From Candidatus Kapaibacterium sp. (GTDB lineage Bacteria; Bacteroidota; Ignavibacteria; Kapaibacteriales; Kapaibacteriaceae), in contig JALHPC010000015.1 of assembly GCA_022842685.1 (NCBI GenBank), positions 1 through 58,733 on the forward strand: a DNA stretch of 58,733 nt. Reading direction: 5' to 3'. Below, one piece after another: positions 26,544-34,203 of this stretch. The position numbers and the translations under genes were made by a program. Position 1 is the first letter of the stretch. Each line of letters begins with the position of its first letter. The notes under the pieces were generated by a model. That model searched no databases. It saw nothing but the letters and a program-made list of their open reading frames with translations, and was not told where the DNA came from.

Positions 26544-28756
26544 TTTCTTCGCTCCCTTTGCAGTATATCAAGGGTATCGGCCCTAAACGTGCCGAAGTCC
26601 TTGCCGCAGAGGGAATCGTAACCCCACTCGACGTCATCCTTAACGTACCTCGCGCCTATATCGACCGTCAAGCCGCGCCATCGATTCGCGCCGTGGTTGC
26701 CGAGAGTGTTCATGCGAGATCCAACACCAACGACGTGAGCTTCCCTCACGTGCAACGCGAACTGTCCATTATCGCTACAGTTGTGGGCGTACAAAAGCGT
26801 ACCGTTGGGCGTGGAAGGGGACGTACGATGTTGTCGGTGACCGTTGCCGACGGCAGCGGCAGTACGGCCGAACTTGTGTATTGGAACTTTGTCGACTACT
26901 ACGCCAAGGCGCTCAAAGAAGGCATGACAGTGGTGGTGAGCGGCAAGCCAGAGTTCTCGCAGATGTATGGTACGCTGCAATTCCACCATCCAGAGATCGA
27001 GCGTGTCGACGACGAAGATCTGGCAACATACCGTGCAGGCGGAATCTTGCCGAAGTATGCCATGACGCAGGGAATGCGCAACGTTGGTATCACGATGAGA
27101 ACGCTGCGTGAACTCGCTCGTGTTGTTCTAGAAACGTATGGGCAGGGTATCGCCGATCCATTGCCCGACAGTATTCGCCGCGCACTTAACCTGACGGATC
27201 GACGTTCTGCACTGGGTGAACTTCATAACCCACAGAACATTGCCCAATTGGATGCCGCCCGCCATCGCATGAAGTTCGAGGAGTTGTTCTTCTTTCAACT
27301 GCTTGTTTCTGCCAAGGGGCAATCGAGAACGCTGCCCGACCATGGCATCGTGATGAGTCCTCGCAGTCCGCGCGCGCGCGCGCTTGTCGAGGCACTGCCA
27401 TATCAACTGACTGCTGCCCAGCGGCGCGTCATCCACGAGATCGTTGGCGATATGCATAGTGGACGTCCGATGAATCGCCTACTCCAAGGCGATGTTGGCT
27501 CGGGCAAGACCATCGTAGCCCTGCTTTGTTTGCTGAACGTTATCGATAACGGCTACCAAACCGTCCTGATGGCACCAACGGAAATTCTCGCCGAGCAACA
27601 CTTCCACAGTATCTCGGCATTGGTCAAGGATCTCGACGTTGCCGTGGTGCAGCTTGTTGGCGGACAACGAAAGTCTGTTCGCACGAAGGTAGCCGAAGAC
27701 ATTGCCAATGGAGCGGCTCAGATCGTGGTGGGAACACATGCTGTGTTCGAAGCCGACGTGTCGTACCGACAGCTCGGCTGCGTCGTTATCGACGAACAGC
27801 ATCGCTTTGGCGTCGCGCAGCGGGCCTCGCTTGTCGACATGGCCCGAACGTCGCACGATGGCTCGCCCCGCTCGCCTCATGTGCTTGTAATGTCGGCCAC
27901 ACCAATCCCACGCACATTGTCGATGACCGTCTACGGTGATCTCGACGTTAGCGTCATCGATGAACTCCCAGCTAACCGACTCCCCATCAAAACGCACGTC
28001 GTCTTCGAATCCGGAATCGATCAGGTGTACGACTTCATTCGCAACGAAGTCAAGTTTGGACGTCAGGCCTACATCGTCTATCCGCTCGTTGAAGTAAGCG
28101 ACAAGGTCGACCTCAAAAGTGCGGTCGAGCATCACGAACGACTTCAACACGAGGTGTTTCCCGACTTACGCGTGGGGCTACTCCACGGACAAATGCTGTG
28201 GTACGAGAAGGAAGATGCTATGAAGGCCTTCCTAAACCGCGAGTATGATGTTCTTGTTGCCACAACCGTCGTCGAAGTTGGCATCGACGTGCCCAACGCT
28301 ACCGTGATGCTCATCGAAAATGCCGAGCGTTTCGGCCTAACGCAACTCCACCAGTTGCGTGGACGTGTGGGGCGAAGTTCATTACAAAGCCACTGCTTTC
28401 TTGCCACGAAGGACCATTTCAAATACAAGGTTGGCGGGAAAGGGGGCGTCGACGACGCTGTGGCGGCAGTAACACGACTTCGAACGATGGCGGCAACAAC
28501 GGATGGCTTCCGTATCGCACAGGTCGATCTTGAATTACGAGGTCCCGGCGATGTGTTGGGTACTCGGCAGAGCGGGCTGCCAGAGTTTCGCTTTGCCGAC
28601 ATTGCTCGCGACGTCGATATCATTGCCTCTGCAAGAACTCATGCACAGCAGCTGTTACAACTCGATCCTCGGCTGACTATGCCCGACCACGCCTTGACGC
28701 GCGAGCACCTTGTGGAGTTGTACGACGAGGCCTCGAAGTGGATGGCCATTGCCTAG
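26540..28756 (+). CDS. recG: ATP-dependent DNA helicase RecG
   Basis: RecG remodels stalled forks and branched recombination intermediates. From GTG 26540 (738 residues): N-terminal LPLQYIKGIGPKRAEVLAAE helix-hairpin, wedge/OB domain, then helicase motifs: Walker A LLQGDVGSGKTIVALLCL, ILAEQHFHSI, DEQHRFGVAQR (the RecG DEQH box), MSATPIPRTLSMT, ATTVVEVGIDVPNATVM and QLHQLRGRVGRS. The GTG overlaps the ilvE stop (GTGA), indicating coupling. Length is slightly above the common ~690 residues. Confidence 0.95.
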   Translation: MISSLPLQYIKGIGPKRAEVLAAEGIVTPLDVILNVPRAYIDRQAAPSIRAVVAESVHARSNTNDVSFPHVQRELSIIATVVGVQKRTVGRGRGRTMLSVTVADGSGSTAELVYWNFVDYYAKALKEGMTVVVSGKPEFSQMYGTLQFHHPEIERVDDEDLATYRAGGILPKYAMTQGMRNVGITMRTLRELARVVLETYGQGIADPLPDSIRRALNLTDRRSALGELHNPQNIAQLDAARHRMKFEELFFFQLLVSAKGQSRTLPDHGIVMSPRSPRARALVEALPYQLTAAQRRVIHEIVGDMHSGRPMNRLLQGDVGSGKTIVALLCLLNVIDNGYQTVLMAPTEILAEQHFHSISALVKDLDVAVVQLVGGQRKSVRTKVAEDIANGAAQIVVGTHAVFEADVSYRQLGCVVIDEQHRFGVAQRASLVDMARTSHDGSPRSPHVLVMSATPIPRTLSMTVYGDLDVSVIDELPANRLPIKTHVVFESGIDQVYDFIRNEVKFGRQAYIVYPLVEVSDKVDLKSAVEHHERLQHEVFPDLRVGLLHGQMLWYEKEDAMKAFLNREYDVLVATTVVEVGIDVPNATVMLIENAERFGLTQLHQLRGRVGRSSLQSHCFLATKDHFKYKVGGKGGVDDAVAAVTRLRTMAATTDGFRIAQVDLELRGPGDVLGTRQSGLPEFRFADIARDVDIIASARTHAQQLLQLDPRLTMPDHALTREHLVELYDEASKWMAIA

Positions 28757-28768
28757 AGACAGACGCCG

Positions 28769-28776
28769 TAGTTTTG
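28769..28776 (+). promoter_or_regulatory. -7 element (TAGTTTTG) abutting queE
   Basis: Exact TAnnTTTG, with a TTG at 28749-28751 that fits a -33 element 17 bp upstream. The element ends 7 nt before ATG 28783, so queE may be leaderless. Confidence 0.5.
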
Positions 28777-28782
28777 CACTCC

Positions 28783-29484
28783 ATGAGTGAAATCGCACAA
28801 CGTACCATGATGGATAGCACGGTTCAGCAGCTTCCGCTGCAAGTGAACGAAGTGTTCTACTCGATACAAGGCGAGGGCACACGCGCTGGTATTCCATGCA
28901 CGTTCGTTCGCTTACAAGGCTGCCGCCTGCGGTGTACGTGGTGCGATACGCCGTATGCACTCGACCGCCGCGACCCCGCCACAACAATGACGCTTGCAAA
29001 GCTTGAGCAACAGATTGCTGACATTGGCTGCACGTTTGTCGAGTTTACCGGGGGCGAGCCGTTGGAGCAGGACAACGTGCTGCCATTGATGACGGCCTTG
29101 TGTGACGCCGGCTATACCGTGGCAATCGAGACTGGAGGTCACGTAGATATAACGGCAGTCGACGATCGCGTGATTCGCATTATCGACGTCAAGTGTCCCG
29201 ATTCAAAGATGCAGACGCTCAATCGCTGGGAGAACATGGCCGACCTTCGATTAACCGACGAGGTGAAGTTTGTGATTGCCAGTCGGGACGACTACGACTA
29301 TGCTTGTGACGTCATTCGGCGATATGACCTTGCTAACCGAACGGCGGCCGTTCTAATGTCGTGCGTATTTGGTCGGCTTGCCTTCGTCGACCTTGTTCAG
29401 TGGATATTAGAGGATCGACTTCCCGTTCGTTTTCAGCTACAAGTACACAAGTTTGTGTGGAGCCCCGAAACCCGTGGCGTCTAG
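28783..29484 (+). CDS. queE: 7-carboxy-7-deazaguanine synthase
   Basis: A radical-SAM enzyme that rearranges 6-carboxytetrahydropterin into 7-carboxy-7-deazaguanine for queuosine synthesis. The 233-residue protein shows VNEVFYSIQGEGTRAGIPC, the Cx3Cx2C cluster in GCRLRCTWCDTPY, and the SAM-binding EFTGGEPLEQ, then IETGGHVDI and DVKCPDSKM. Start ATG 28783 follows a TAnnTTTG element; an in-frame upstream extension would begin inside recG. The other queuosine genes (queC, queD, queF) are not here. It overlaps the following PD40 gene by 11 bp. Confidence 0.93.
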   Translation: MSEIAQRTMMDSTVQQLPLQVNEVFYSIQGEGTRAGIPCTFVRLQGCRLRCTWCDTPYALDRRDPATTMTLAKLEQQIADIGCTFVEFTGGEPLEQDNVLPLMTALCDAGYTVAIETGGHVDITAVDDRVIRIIDVKCPDSKMQTLNRWENMADLRLTDEVKFVIASRDDYDYACDVIRRYDLANRTAAVLMSCVFGRLAFVDLVQWILEDRLPVRFQLQVHKFVWSPETRGV

Positions 29485-30373
29485 CGTCTATCGTATCGTT
29501 GTGGCTGCCATGGCTGCGTGTAGCACGCTGCTTGCGATGCCTATCGACGTTTTTGATTTGGAGCACCTGGCAGAGATGTATGATGCTCCTGAGAATGCCG
29601 TGTTCTTGAATTCCGTTGACGATGATTACGCACCGATGTTCGACGTGCTCTATCATCGTTTGCTTTTTGCATCAGACAGAGAAGGTGACTCGAAGACGTA
29701 TGCAATGTCGATGGACTCGCTGCGCCATGGCGCAGCGCAGACGGTGCCCCTTGTCGAAGGGTCGATGAATCAAGCAGGCACGTCGCGTGCACATATTGCA
29801 ATCGGCAGTGACGGAACCATGGTGGGCACATGGTGGAAGATGAACCGCCACCGTGCATATGCTGGCCTTGTAACGGTTGAACGAAATGGAGCTGCGCTGA
29901 ATGCTGGCCTGCCGATCGAGTCGGTGAATGGGCCGTTTTTTGTGTCGCATCCTGCGATTTCTCCTGACGGATCGAGACTGGTGTTTACGTCGGACCGTGC
30001 AGGGACGGGCAGGTTGAGCTTATACATGAGCAGGCGTCTTGCGGGTGGCCAGTGGCAGGAGCCAATGGCAATGGGGCCAGCGCTTACGAGTGCCGGTGAC
30101 GAGATAACACCGTGGTTTATGAGCGCCGACACGTTGGTATTTGCCTCGAATGGCATGGGCGGCAAGGGCGGCTTTGATGTGTTTATCAGTGTCTTCCGCG
30201 ATGGAGCATGGCAAGAGCCAGAACCAGTAGAGTTCTGTAATAGTCCGTTCGACGATTCCGATTTTGTCCGGCTATCGGACGGAACGATCATGTTTGCCAG
30301 TAATCGGCCGGGAGGTCGAGGTGGATTGGATTTATACATCGCGCGCCGACGTAGCGGGGGAGCTGCGCAATAA
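29474..30373 (+). CDS. PD40 (WD40-like) repeat envelope protein
   Basis: 299 residues from GTG 29474 (the frame is open back to 29453, inside queE). An N-terminal hydrophobic stretch with MAACS could be a signal peptide or weak lipobox. It contains TolB-type PD40 beta-propeller repeats: RLLFASDREGDSKTY, HPAISPDGSRLVFTSDRAG, DTLVFASNGMGGKGGFDV and GTIMFASNRPGGRGGLDLY. Similar repeats occur in the OmpA-family protein at 49772-51925. The role is probably structural or binding in the periplasm; function unknown. It ends at a strong hairpin shared with the convergent lipoprotein gene. Confidence 0.75.
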   Translation: MASSVYRIVVAAMAACSTLLAMPIDVFDLEHLAEMYDAPENAVFLNSVDDDYAPMFDVLYHRLLFASDREGDSKTYAMSMDSLRHGAAQTVPLVEGSMNQAGTSRAHIAIGSDGTMVGTWWKMNRHRAYAGLVTVERNGAALNAGLPIESVNGPFFVSHPAISPDGSRLVFTSDRAGTGRLSLYMSRRLAGGQWQEPMAMGPALTSAGDEITPWFMSADTLVFASNGMGGKGGFDVFISVFRDGAWQEPEPVEFCNSPFDDSDFVRLSDGTIMFASNRPGGRGGLDLYIARRRSGGAAQ

Positions 30374-30380
30374 AAAAAAA

Positions 30381-30406
30381 CCTCCGCAGAGAAGGCTCTG
30401 CGGAGG
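30381..30406 (-). terminator. Rho-independent terminator
   Basis: CCTCCGCAGAG and CTCTGCGGAGG make a perfect 11-bp stem with an AAGG loop. On the minus strand it is followed by nine or more U residues (the A-run at 30372-30380), so it ends the lipoprotein gene at 30433-31245; it sits right after the PD40 gene stop and may also act on the plus strand, though without a U-tract there. Confidence 0.9.
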
Positions 30407-30432
30407 CGAAATCTGTTGTTGATGGTGTGAAC

Positions 30433-31245
30433 TTACGGAGCTAACACGTAAGCCTTGAGGACGATGCGGCGGCCGGGGATGTCCTGTGGTGCAGGAATGA
30501 TAGGCGGCGTAGCAGGAAGAACGAACGGCAAGCGCTCGTATCGAACGAGACCAACATTCTTGCCGAACCAGTGCTCTTCGCTAAACGCGAGGCTGATGGA
30601 AACTGGTCCGAAGACTGGAACTTCCGACTGGATACTCGCTTCGACATTGAAGCGTGTATGGACCGTGCTGATGGTTTTGCCGTCGACGGTCACATCTGGT
30701 GTACCAACCTTGTTGCCCATGATCTTCATCTTTACTGTACCAGTAAGCGGAAAACCACCGTAGGTGAACGACACGTTCGAAATCGTGGTGTCGAGTGCCG
30801 TCCATGAGCTGAGCGTCGGATGAGAGGCGACGACCCATGCCTTGCCCGCGACGATGGCTGGTAGGTTGCCGAGTGCAGGGGAACCGATGCGGTACCACTT
30901 CGAAAGAACGCCACCTGCCTCGTGGTACTGGTTTGTATCAAGCGACGGCTCGTTAGCAGCACTAAGGAAGGCATCGAAGATGACCTGAGCGGTGCGTTCG
31001 CCCACAATGGCGTTGGCTCCAACGGTGGCAACGCCGCTACCATTTGGTGCCGCCGTAGGTGAAGCTGCCGTTCCCGTTAGGACAAACTGATCGTACTGGA
31101 ACGTACTGCCAGACTTTGCCACGGTGAATTCAGGGTTCGTTGGCGTTGGGTCTGTTGGATTGTCGGTATCAGTATCGGTGTCGCTAGAGCAAGCACCAAG
31201 GCCGACGACAGCAGCCGCAAGGGCGGCAAGAGCGAACAGCTTCAT
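30433..31245 (-). CDS. Lipoprotein of unknown function
   Basis: 270 residues. Signal peptide MKLFALAALAAAVVGLGAC with lipobox LGAC, then a low-complexity Asp/Thr/Pro spacer (SSDTDTDTDNPTDPTPTNPE) typical of surface-exposed FCB lipoproteins. The remainder is beta-rich (FQYDQFVLTGT, GGFPLTGTVKMKIMGNKVG, VFGPVSISLAFSEEHWFGKN) and not assigned to a family. It is a single-gene unit with a strong terminator. Anchoring to the outer membrane is likely; function unknown. Confidence 0.75.
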   Translation of the reverse strand: MKLFALAALAAAVVGLGACSSDTDTDTDNPTDPTPTNPEFTVAKSGSTFQYDQFVLTGTAASPTAAPNGSGVATVGANAIVGERTAQVIFDAFLSAANEPSLDTNQYHEAGGVLSKWYRIGSPALGNLPAIVAGKAWVVASHPTLSSWTALDTTISNVSFTYGGFPLTGTVKMKIMGNKVGTPDVTVDGKTISTVHTRFNVEASIQSEVPVFGPVSISLAFSEEHWFGKNVGLVRYERLPFVLPATPPIIPAPQDIPGRRIVLKAYVLAP

Positions 31246-31280
31246 GGGTGGAAACGGTATAGTGTGGAGAAGTGAAAGAG

Positions 31281-31362
31281 CGGAGGGCGAGGGACTCGAA
31301 CCCCCACAGGCGCAAACCCGGCTGTTTTCAAGACAGCTGCAATACCATTATGCGAGCCCTCC
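31281..31362 (-). tRNA. tRNA-Ser (anticodon TGA)
   Basis: Minus-strand cloverleaf: acceptor GGAGGGC/GCCCTCC, D-arm, anticodon stem GCTGT/ACAGC with loop CTTGAAA (TGA at 31328-31330), a long variable arm as in class II tRNAs, T-loop TTCGAGT with a GGGGG/CCCTC stem, and discriminator G. The 3' CCA is not encoded. It decodes UCA. A TATTTTTG element lies 18 bp upstream. Confidence 0.93.
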
Positions 31363-31379
31363 GTTGGGCGAATCGGCCA

Positions 31380-31387
31380 CAAAAATA
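31380..31387 (-). promoter_or_regulatory. -7 element (TATTTTTG) for tRNA-Ser
   Basis: TAnnTTTG on the minus strand, giving a predicted start about 10 nt upstream of the mature tRNA 5' end. Confidence 0.5.
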
Positions 31388-31415
31388 CGTTGTTTGTGTC
31401 AGATTCCATTCATCG

Positions 31416-32477
31416 CTACTCAAAGACGTCGTCATCGTAGGCAAGATTGTGTGAAGCTACCTTCGTGTAATCCTCGCGTTTCAGGTTCAAGAAGTCAAGT
31501 ACTGTCCCGCTCATGAGCTGCTCTTTGACGGTGTCGCTTAGGTCTTCCATCTGCTCGATGAAACGTCCATGCTCGAGGTCTCCCAACGGAAACGGGAAGT
31601 CGGTCCCATAGGCGATACGCGTTGGTCCCATGAGAGCAAGGAGGAATCGCAGGGCGTCGGCGTTATGCGTGATAGAATCTACCCAGAACCGACCGATATA
31701 GGATGACGGGTCGGATATACGGTTGACGTTGCAAAGATCGGGACGTGCAGCGTAGCCGTGTGAAATTCGGCCAAGCGTAAAGGGGAATGCCCCGGCGGCA
31801 TGTGAAAACATCACACGTAGTCGAGGAAATGCGTCGAAGACGCCACCAAAGATCATCGACGTAACGGCCAACGTTGTTTCGGCTGGCATACCTACCAGCC
31901 ATTGCTGGAAGTACCTTGTCATGCGGTCGGACCCGAGCATTTCCCACGGGTGGACGAATATGGCGGCACCAATCTCCTCTGCGGCTTCCCAGAAGGGGAA
32001 AAACACCTTGTCGTCGAGGTTCTTGCCGTTTACGTTTGTGCCGATCTCTATCCCCGGCAGGCCTAGGTCACGAACGCATCGCTTCATCTCCTTGATGGCA
32101 AGGTCGACGTCCTGCATGGGAACCGTGCCAAGGCCGATAAAGCGTCGTGGATGGTTTTCCACTACATCAGCAAGATGGTCATTCAAGAAGCGACACCAAT
32201 CGAGGGTGTCGGCTGGCTTTGCCCAATACGAGAACAGAACTGGTACCGTGCACAGCACCATGGCGTCGACAGCATGATGATCCATCACGCCGAGGATCGA
32301 CGCTGGATCCCAGCACGTTGCATCAATATCCCGAAAGAACGTACCATCGTCCTTCATCATTCGTGCCCTGCCGGGGGCGTAGTGATCAAGGGTAACCCAT
32401 CCACCATAGCCGTATTTGTCCTTCAGCGATGGCCAGGATTCAGGTAGAATGTGTGCGTGGCAGTCGATTTTTACCAT
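31416..32477 (-). CDS. 2-amino-3-carboxymuconate-6-semialdehyde decarboxylase (ACMSD)
   Basis: An amidohydrolase-superfamily decarboxylase acting on the unstable product of 3-hydroxyanthranilate dioxygenase, diverting tryptophan carbon away from quinolinate. The 353-residue protein has the zinc ligands His7 and His9 (KIDCHAHILPESW), His in AIFVHPWEMLG, VMFSHAAGAFPFTLGR and the Asp in AYGTDFPFPLGD. Family-specific FRDIDATCWDPASILGVMD is also present. It follows haaO on the same strand with a 36-bp gap, consistent with consecutive steps. Cytosolic. Confidence 0.93.
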   Translation of the reverse strand: MVKIDCHAHILPESWPSLKDKYGYGGWVTLDHYAPGRARMMKDDGTFFRDIDATCWDPASILGVMDHHAVDAMVLCTVPVLFSYWAKPADTLDWCRFLNDHLADVVENHPRRFIGLGTVPMQDVDLAIKEMKRCVRDLGLPGIEIGTNVNGKNLDDKVFFPFWEAAEEIGAAIFVHPWEMLGSDRMTRYFQQWLVGMPAETTLAVTSMIFGGVFDAFPRLRVMFSHAAGAFPFTLGRISHGYAARPDLCNVNRISDPSSYIGRFWVDSITHNADALRFLLALMGPTRIAYGTDFPFPLGDLEHGRFIEQMEDLSDTVKEQLMSGTVLDFLNLKREDYTKVASHNLAYDDDVFE

Positions 32478-32513
32478 GGTGTGCAGGGGCAGACGTGCAA
32501 TAGCAAGGTCACG

Positions 32514-33035
32514 TTAGGAACGAACAGGGGGCTCGATAACTGTGCCACAGTTCGAGCACGTGCGGTGTTCTATCGACGACCAGAAACGGTCAAAGATCGG
32601 GGGCAGTTGTGACACGATGTCGGTTAGCGGCAGGTACTCTTCGTAGAGTTTCGTGCCACACTGCTCGCAGAACCACATAAAGGCGTCGAGTTCTTTTACC
32701 TCTCGTTTACGCTCGATGACGAGTCCAACGGTATTGGCAGGTCGTTGCGGAGAATGTGGCGTCCGAGGTGGCAGTAAAAAGATGTCGCCCTCGCGAATGT
32801 GGATGTCCTTGGGCACGCCATCATCAATGATCTTCACCGTGATATCGCCTTCGACCTGGTAGAAAAACTCTTCACCCTCGTTGTAGTGATAGTCCTTCCG
32901 GGCATTCGGTCCACCCACGACCATGACGATGAACTCGGTGTCTTCGTAAACCTTAGCATTCCCCACCGGCGGCTTAAGTAGATGCCGGTGTTCATCAATC
33001 CACGTTTGGAAGTTCAGGGGGGGAAGTACTGCCAT
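32514..33035 (-). CDS. 3-hydroxyanthranilate 3,4-dioxygenase
   Basis: A cupin dioxygenase opening 3-hydroxyanthranilate to 2-amino-3-carboxymuconate semialdehyde (HaaO/NbaC type). 173 residues. Iron-site motif DYHYNEGEEFFYQVEGD supplies a His and Glu, and RTPHSPQRP the second His. The C-terminal rubredoxin-like metal site is intact (CEQCG and CSNCG), as in bacterial homodimeric enzymes. ACMSD follows immediately, giving a two-step catabolic unit. A TACCTTTG element lies 36 bp upstream of the ATG. Confidence 0.95.
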   Translation of the reverse strand: MAVLPPLNFQTWIDEHRHLLKPPVGNAKVYEDTEFIVMVVGGPNARKDYHYNEGEEFFYQVEGDITVKIIDDGVPKDIHIREGDIFLLPPRTPHSPQRPANTVGLVIERKREVKELDAFMWFCEQCGTKLYEEYLPLTDIVSQLPPIFDRFWSSIEHRTCSNCGTVIEPPVRS

Positions 33036-33055
33036 ATTCTACCTCGAATGATACT

Positions 33056-33063
33056 TAGGTTTG
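33056..33063 (+). promoter_or_regulatory. -7 element (TAGGTTTG) for the SDR gene
   Basis: Exact TAnnTTTG, 47 bp upstream of the SDR ATG. It lies 7 bp from an opposed element for haaO (33071-33078), so the two transcription units start from overlapping divergent promoters. Confidence 0.55.
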
Positions 33064-33070
33064 CAGACCG

Positions 33071-33078
33071 CAAAGGTA
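33071..33078 (-). promoter_or_regulatory. -7 element (TACCTTTG) for haaO-ACMSD
   Basis: On the minus strand reads TACCTTTG; the predicted transcript starts near 33064 with a ~29-nt leader before the haaO ATG at 33035. Confidence 0.55.
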
Positions 33079-33109
33079 GGACGAAATCCACGATCACAAG
33101 ACACACAAC

Positions 33110-33928
33110 ATGCAGTATCCAGAATCACCAATCTCTACTGGTCTTGACATCAATCTTAGGGGGCGTCGAGCCCTCGTGGGAGGTGCCAGCAAGGGCATCG
33201 GCAAGGCCTGTGCCACGGTTCTTGCCTCGATGGGGGCGAACGTTACCGTTATGGCACGAAGTGCCGACGTATTACAGGCCGTTGTAGACGCATTACCGTG
33301 TTCCGACGGACAGCGACATACGCTCATCACGGCCGACGTTCAACGTCCCGACAAGCTCTGCAATCTTGTTTCCCACCATGTGGATAACCACGGCGGCTTT
33401 GATATCGTTATCAACAACACGGCAGGCCCCGCGGCCGGTCGAATTGTTGATAGCAACACGAACCAATTGATGCAAACCTTTGCTGATCATGTACTTTTAT
33501 CGCATCAACTCATGTTGATTCTTCGTGGATATATGGTGGAAAACGGATGGGGTCGCATTATCAACATCATTTCCACAAGTGTGAAAAGTCCGCTGGAAGG
33601 ACTAGGTGTAAGCAACACGATTCGTGGAGCAATGGCCAGTTGGTCAAAGACGTTGGCAACAGAGTTAGCGCCGTATGGAGTGACGGTTAACAACGTGTTG
33701 CCGGGGGCTACGGCTACCGAACGGCTTACGGCAATCATCGAGCGCAAGGCGCAGGGGCGGTCGATTACCGAGGTCGAGGAGGAGATGTTGGCAGAGATAC
33801 CGATGAAGCGTTTTGGACGTCCCGAGGAGATTGCCGCGGCCGTCGGCTTTCTAGCGTCTCCGGCGGCCGGCTACATCACCGGAACGAGTATCGTGGTTGA
33901 CGGTGGCCGAACAAGGGCGTTGTCCTAG
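33110..33928 (+). CDS. SDR-family protein with degenerate active site
   Basis: 272 residues of short-chain dehydrogenase/reductase fold: cofactor loop RALVGGASKGIGKACATVLA, DIVINNTAGP (the NNAG equivalent), RIINIISTSVKSP (Ser present) and the C-terminal YITGTSIVVDGGRTRAL. The catalytic YxxxK is replaced: aligning the helix before TLATELAPYG puts Ser at the Tyr and Arg at the Lys position (SNTIR). This matches the BKR-like SDR subgroup known to lack the standard tetrad. It lies divergent from haaO; related proteins are often near 3-hydroxyanthranilate genes, so a role in that catabolism is plausible but unproven. Confidence 0.85.
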   Translation: MQYPESPISTGLDINLRGRRALVGGASKGIGKACATVLASMGANVTVMARSADVLQAVVDALPCSDGQRHTLITADVQRPDKLCNLVSHHVDNHGGFDIVINNTAGPAAGRIVDSNTNQLMQTFADHVLLSHQLMLILRGYMVENGWGRIINIISTSVKSPLEGLGVSNTIRGAMASWSKTLATELAPYGVTVNNVLPGATATERLTAIIERKAQGRSITEVEEEMLAEIPMKRFGRPEEIAAAVGFLASPAAGYITGTSIVVDGGRTRALS

Positions 33929-33929
33929 G

Positions 33930-34203
33930 TTTTCCACATAGTAGTTAAGGCCCAGCGGCGAACCGAAGCCCCCTATCAAACGACTTATCAACCGACTGTG
34001 GATAAGTTGTGATTTTCTTTCCACTATAATGAAGTTCAAACACTTGCGTATTGCACTTGGAACCCCTACTTTTGCCGTGGCAGTAAGCCCTTCGATAAAA
34101 AGCACATAGAGCAACATGGCGGTTCACACGCTGTGTGGTAGTCTAGGTCGGAGAAGCTAGAGTTATCCACTGCCAATGTGGAAAAAGCCCTTGGTTATCA
34201 ACA
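33930..34203. other. DnaA-box cluster (candidate oriC or DnaA-regulated fts promoter)
   Basis: The 247-bp gap before ftsQ and its first codons hold an exact DnaA box TTATCCACA (33997-34005, minus), four one-mismatch boxes (TTTTCCACA at 33930-33938; TTATCCACT at 34163-34171; TTTTCCACA at 34177-34185, minus; TTATCAACA at 34195-34203) and a weaker one (TTATCAACC, 33985-33993). A second exact box lies inside the SDR gene (33379-33387). An AT-rich stretch (about 34006-34060) could unwind. It is either a replication origin or a DnaA-controlled division promoter. Confidence 0.5.
34067..34074 (+). promoter_or_regulatory. -7 element (TACTTTTG) for ftsQ-ftsA-ftsZ
   Basis: Exact TAnnTTTG, about 100 bp upstream of ftsQ, with a TTG at 34044-34046 as possible -33 element. 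Three DnaA-box-like sites lie downstream of it, around the ftsQ start, where bound DnaA could block or modulate transcription. Confidence 0.5.

Noticed and set aside
27479..28150. A 223-codon minus-strand frame inside recG
   Set aside because: Antisense shadow of conserved helicase motifs, with no independent support.
31416..33928. A complete kynurenine or quinolinate pathway cluster
   Set aside because: Only haaO, ACMSD and an atypical SDR are present; kynurenine-forming and later enzymes are not in the window.
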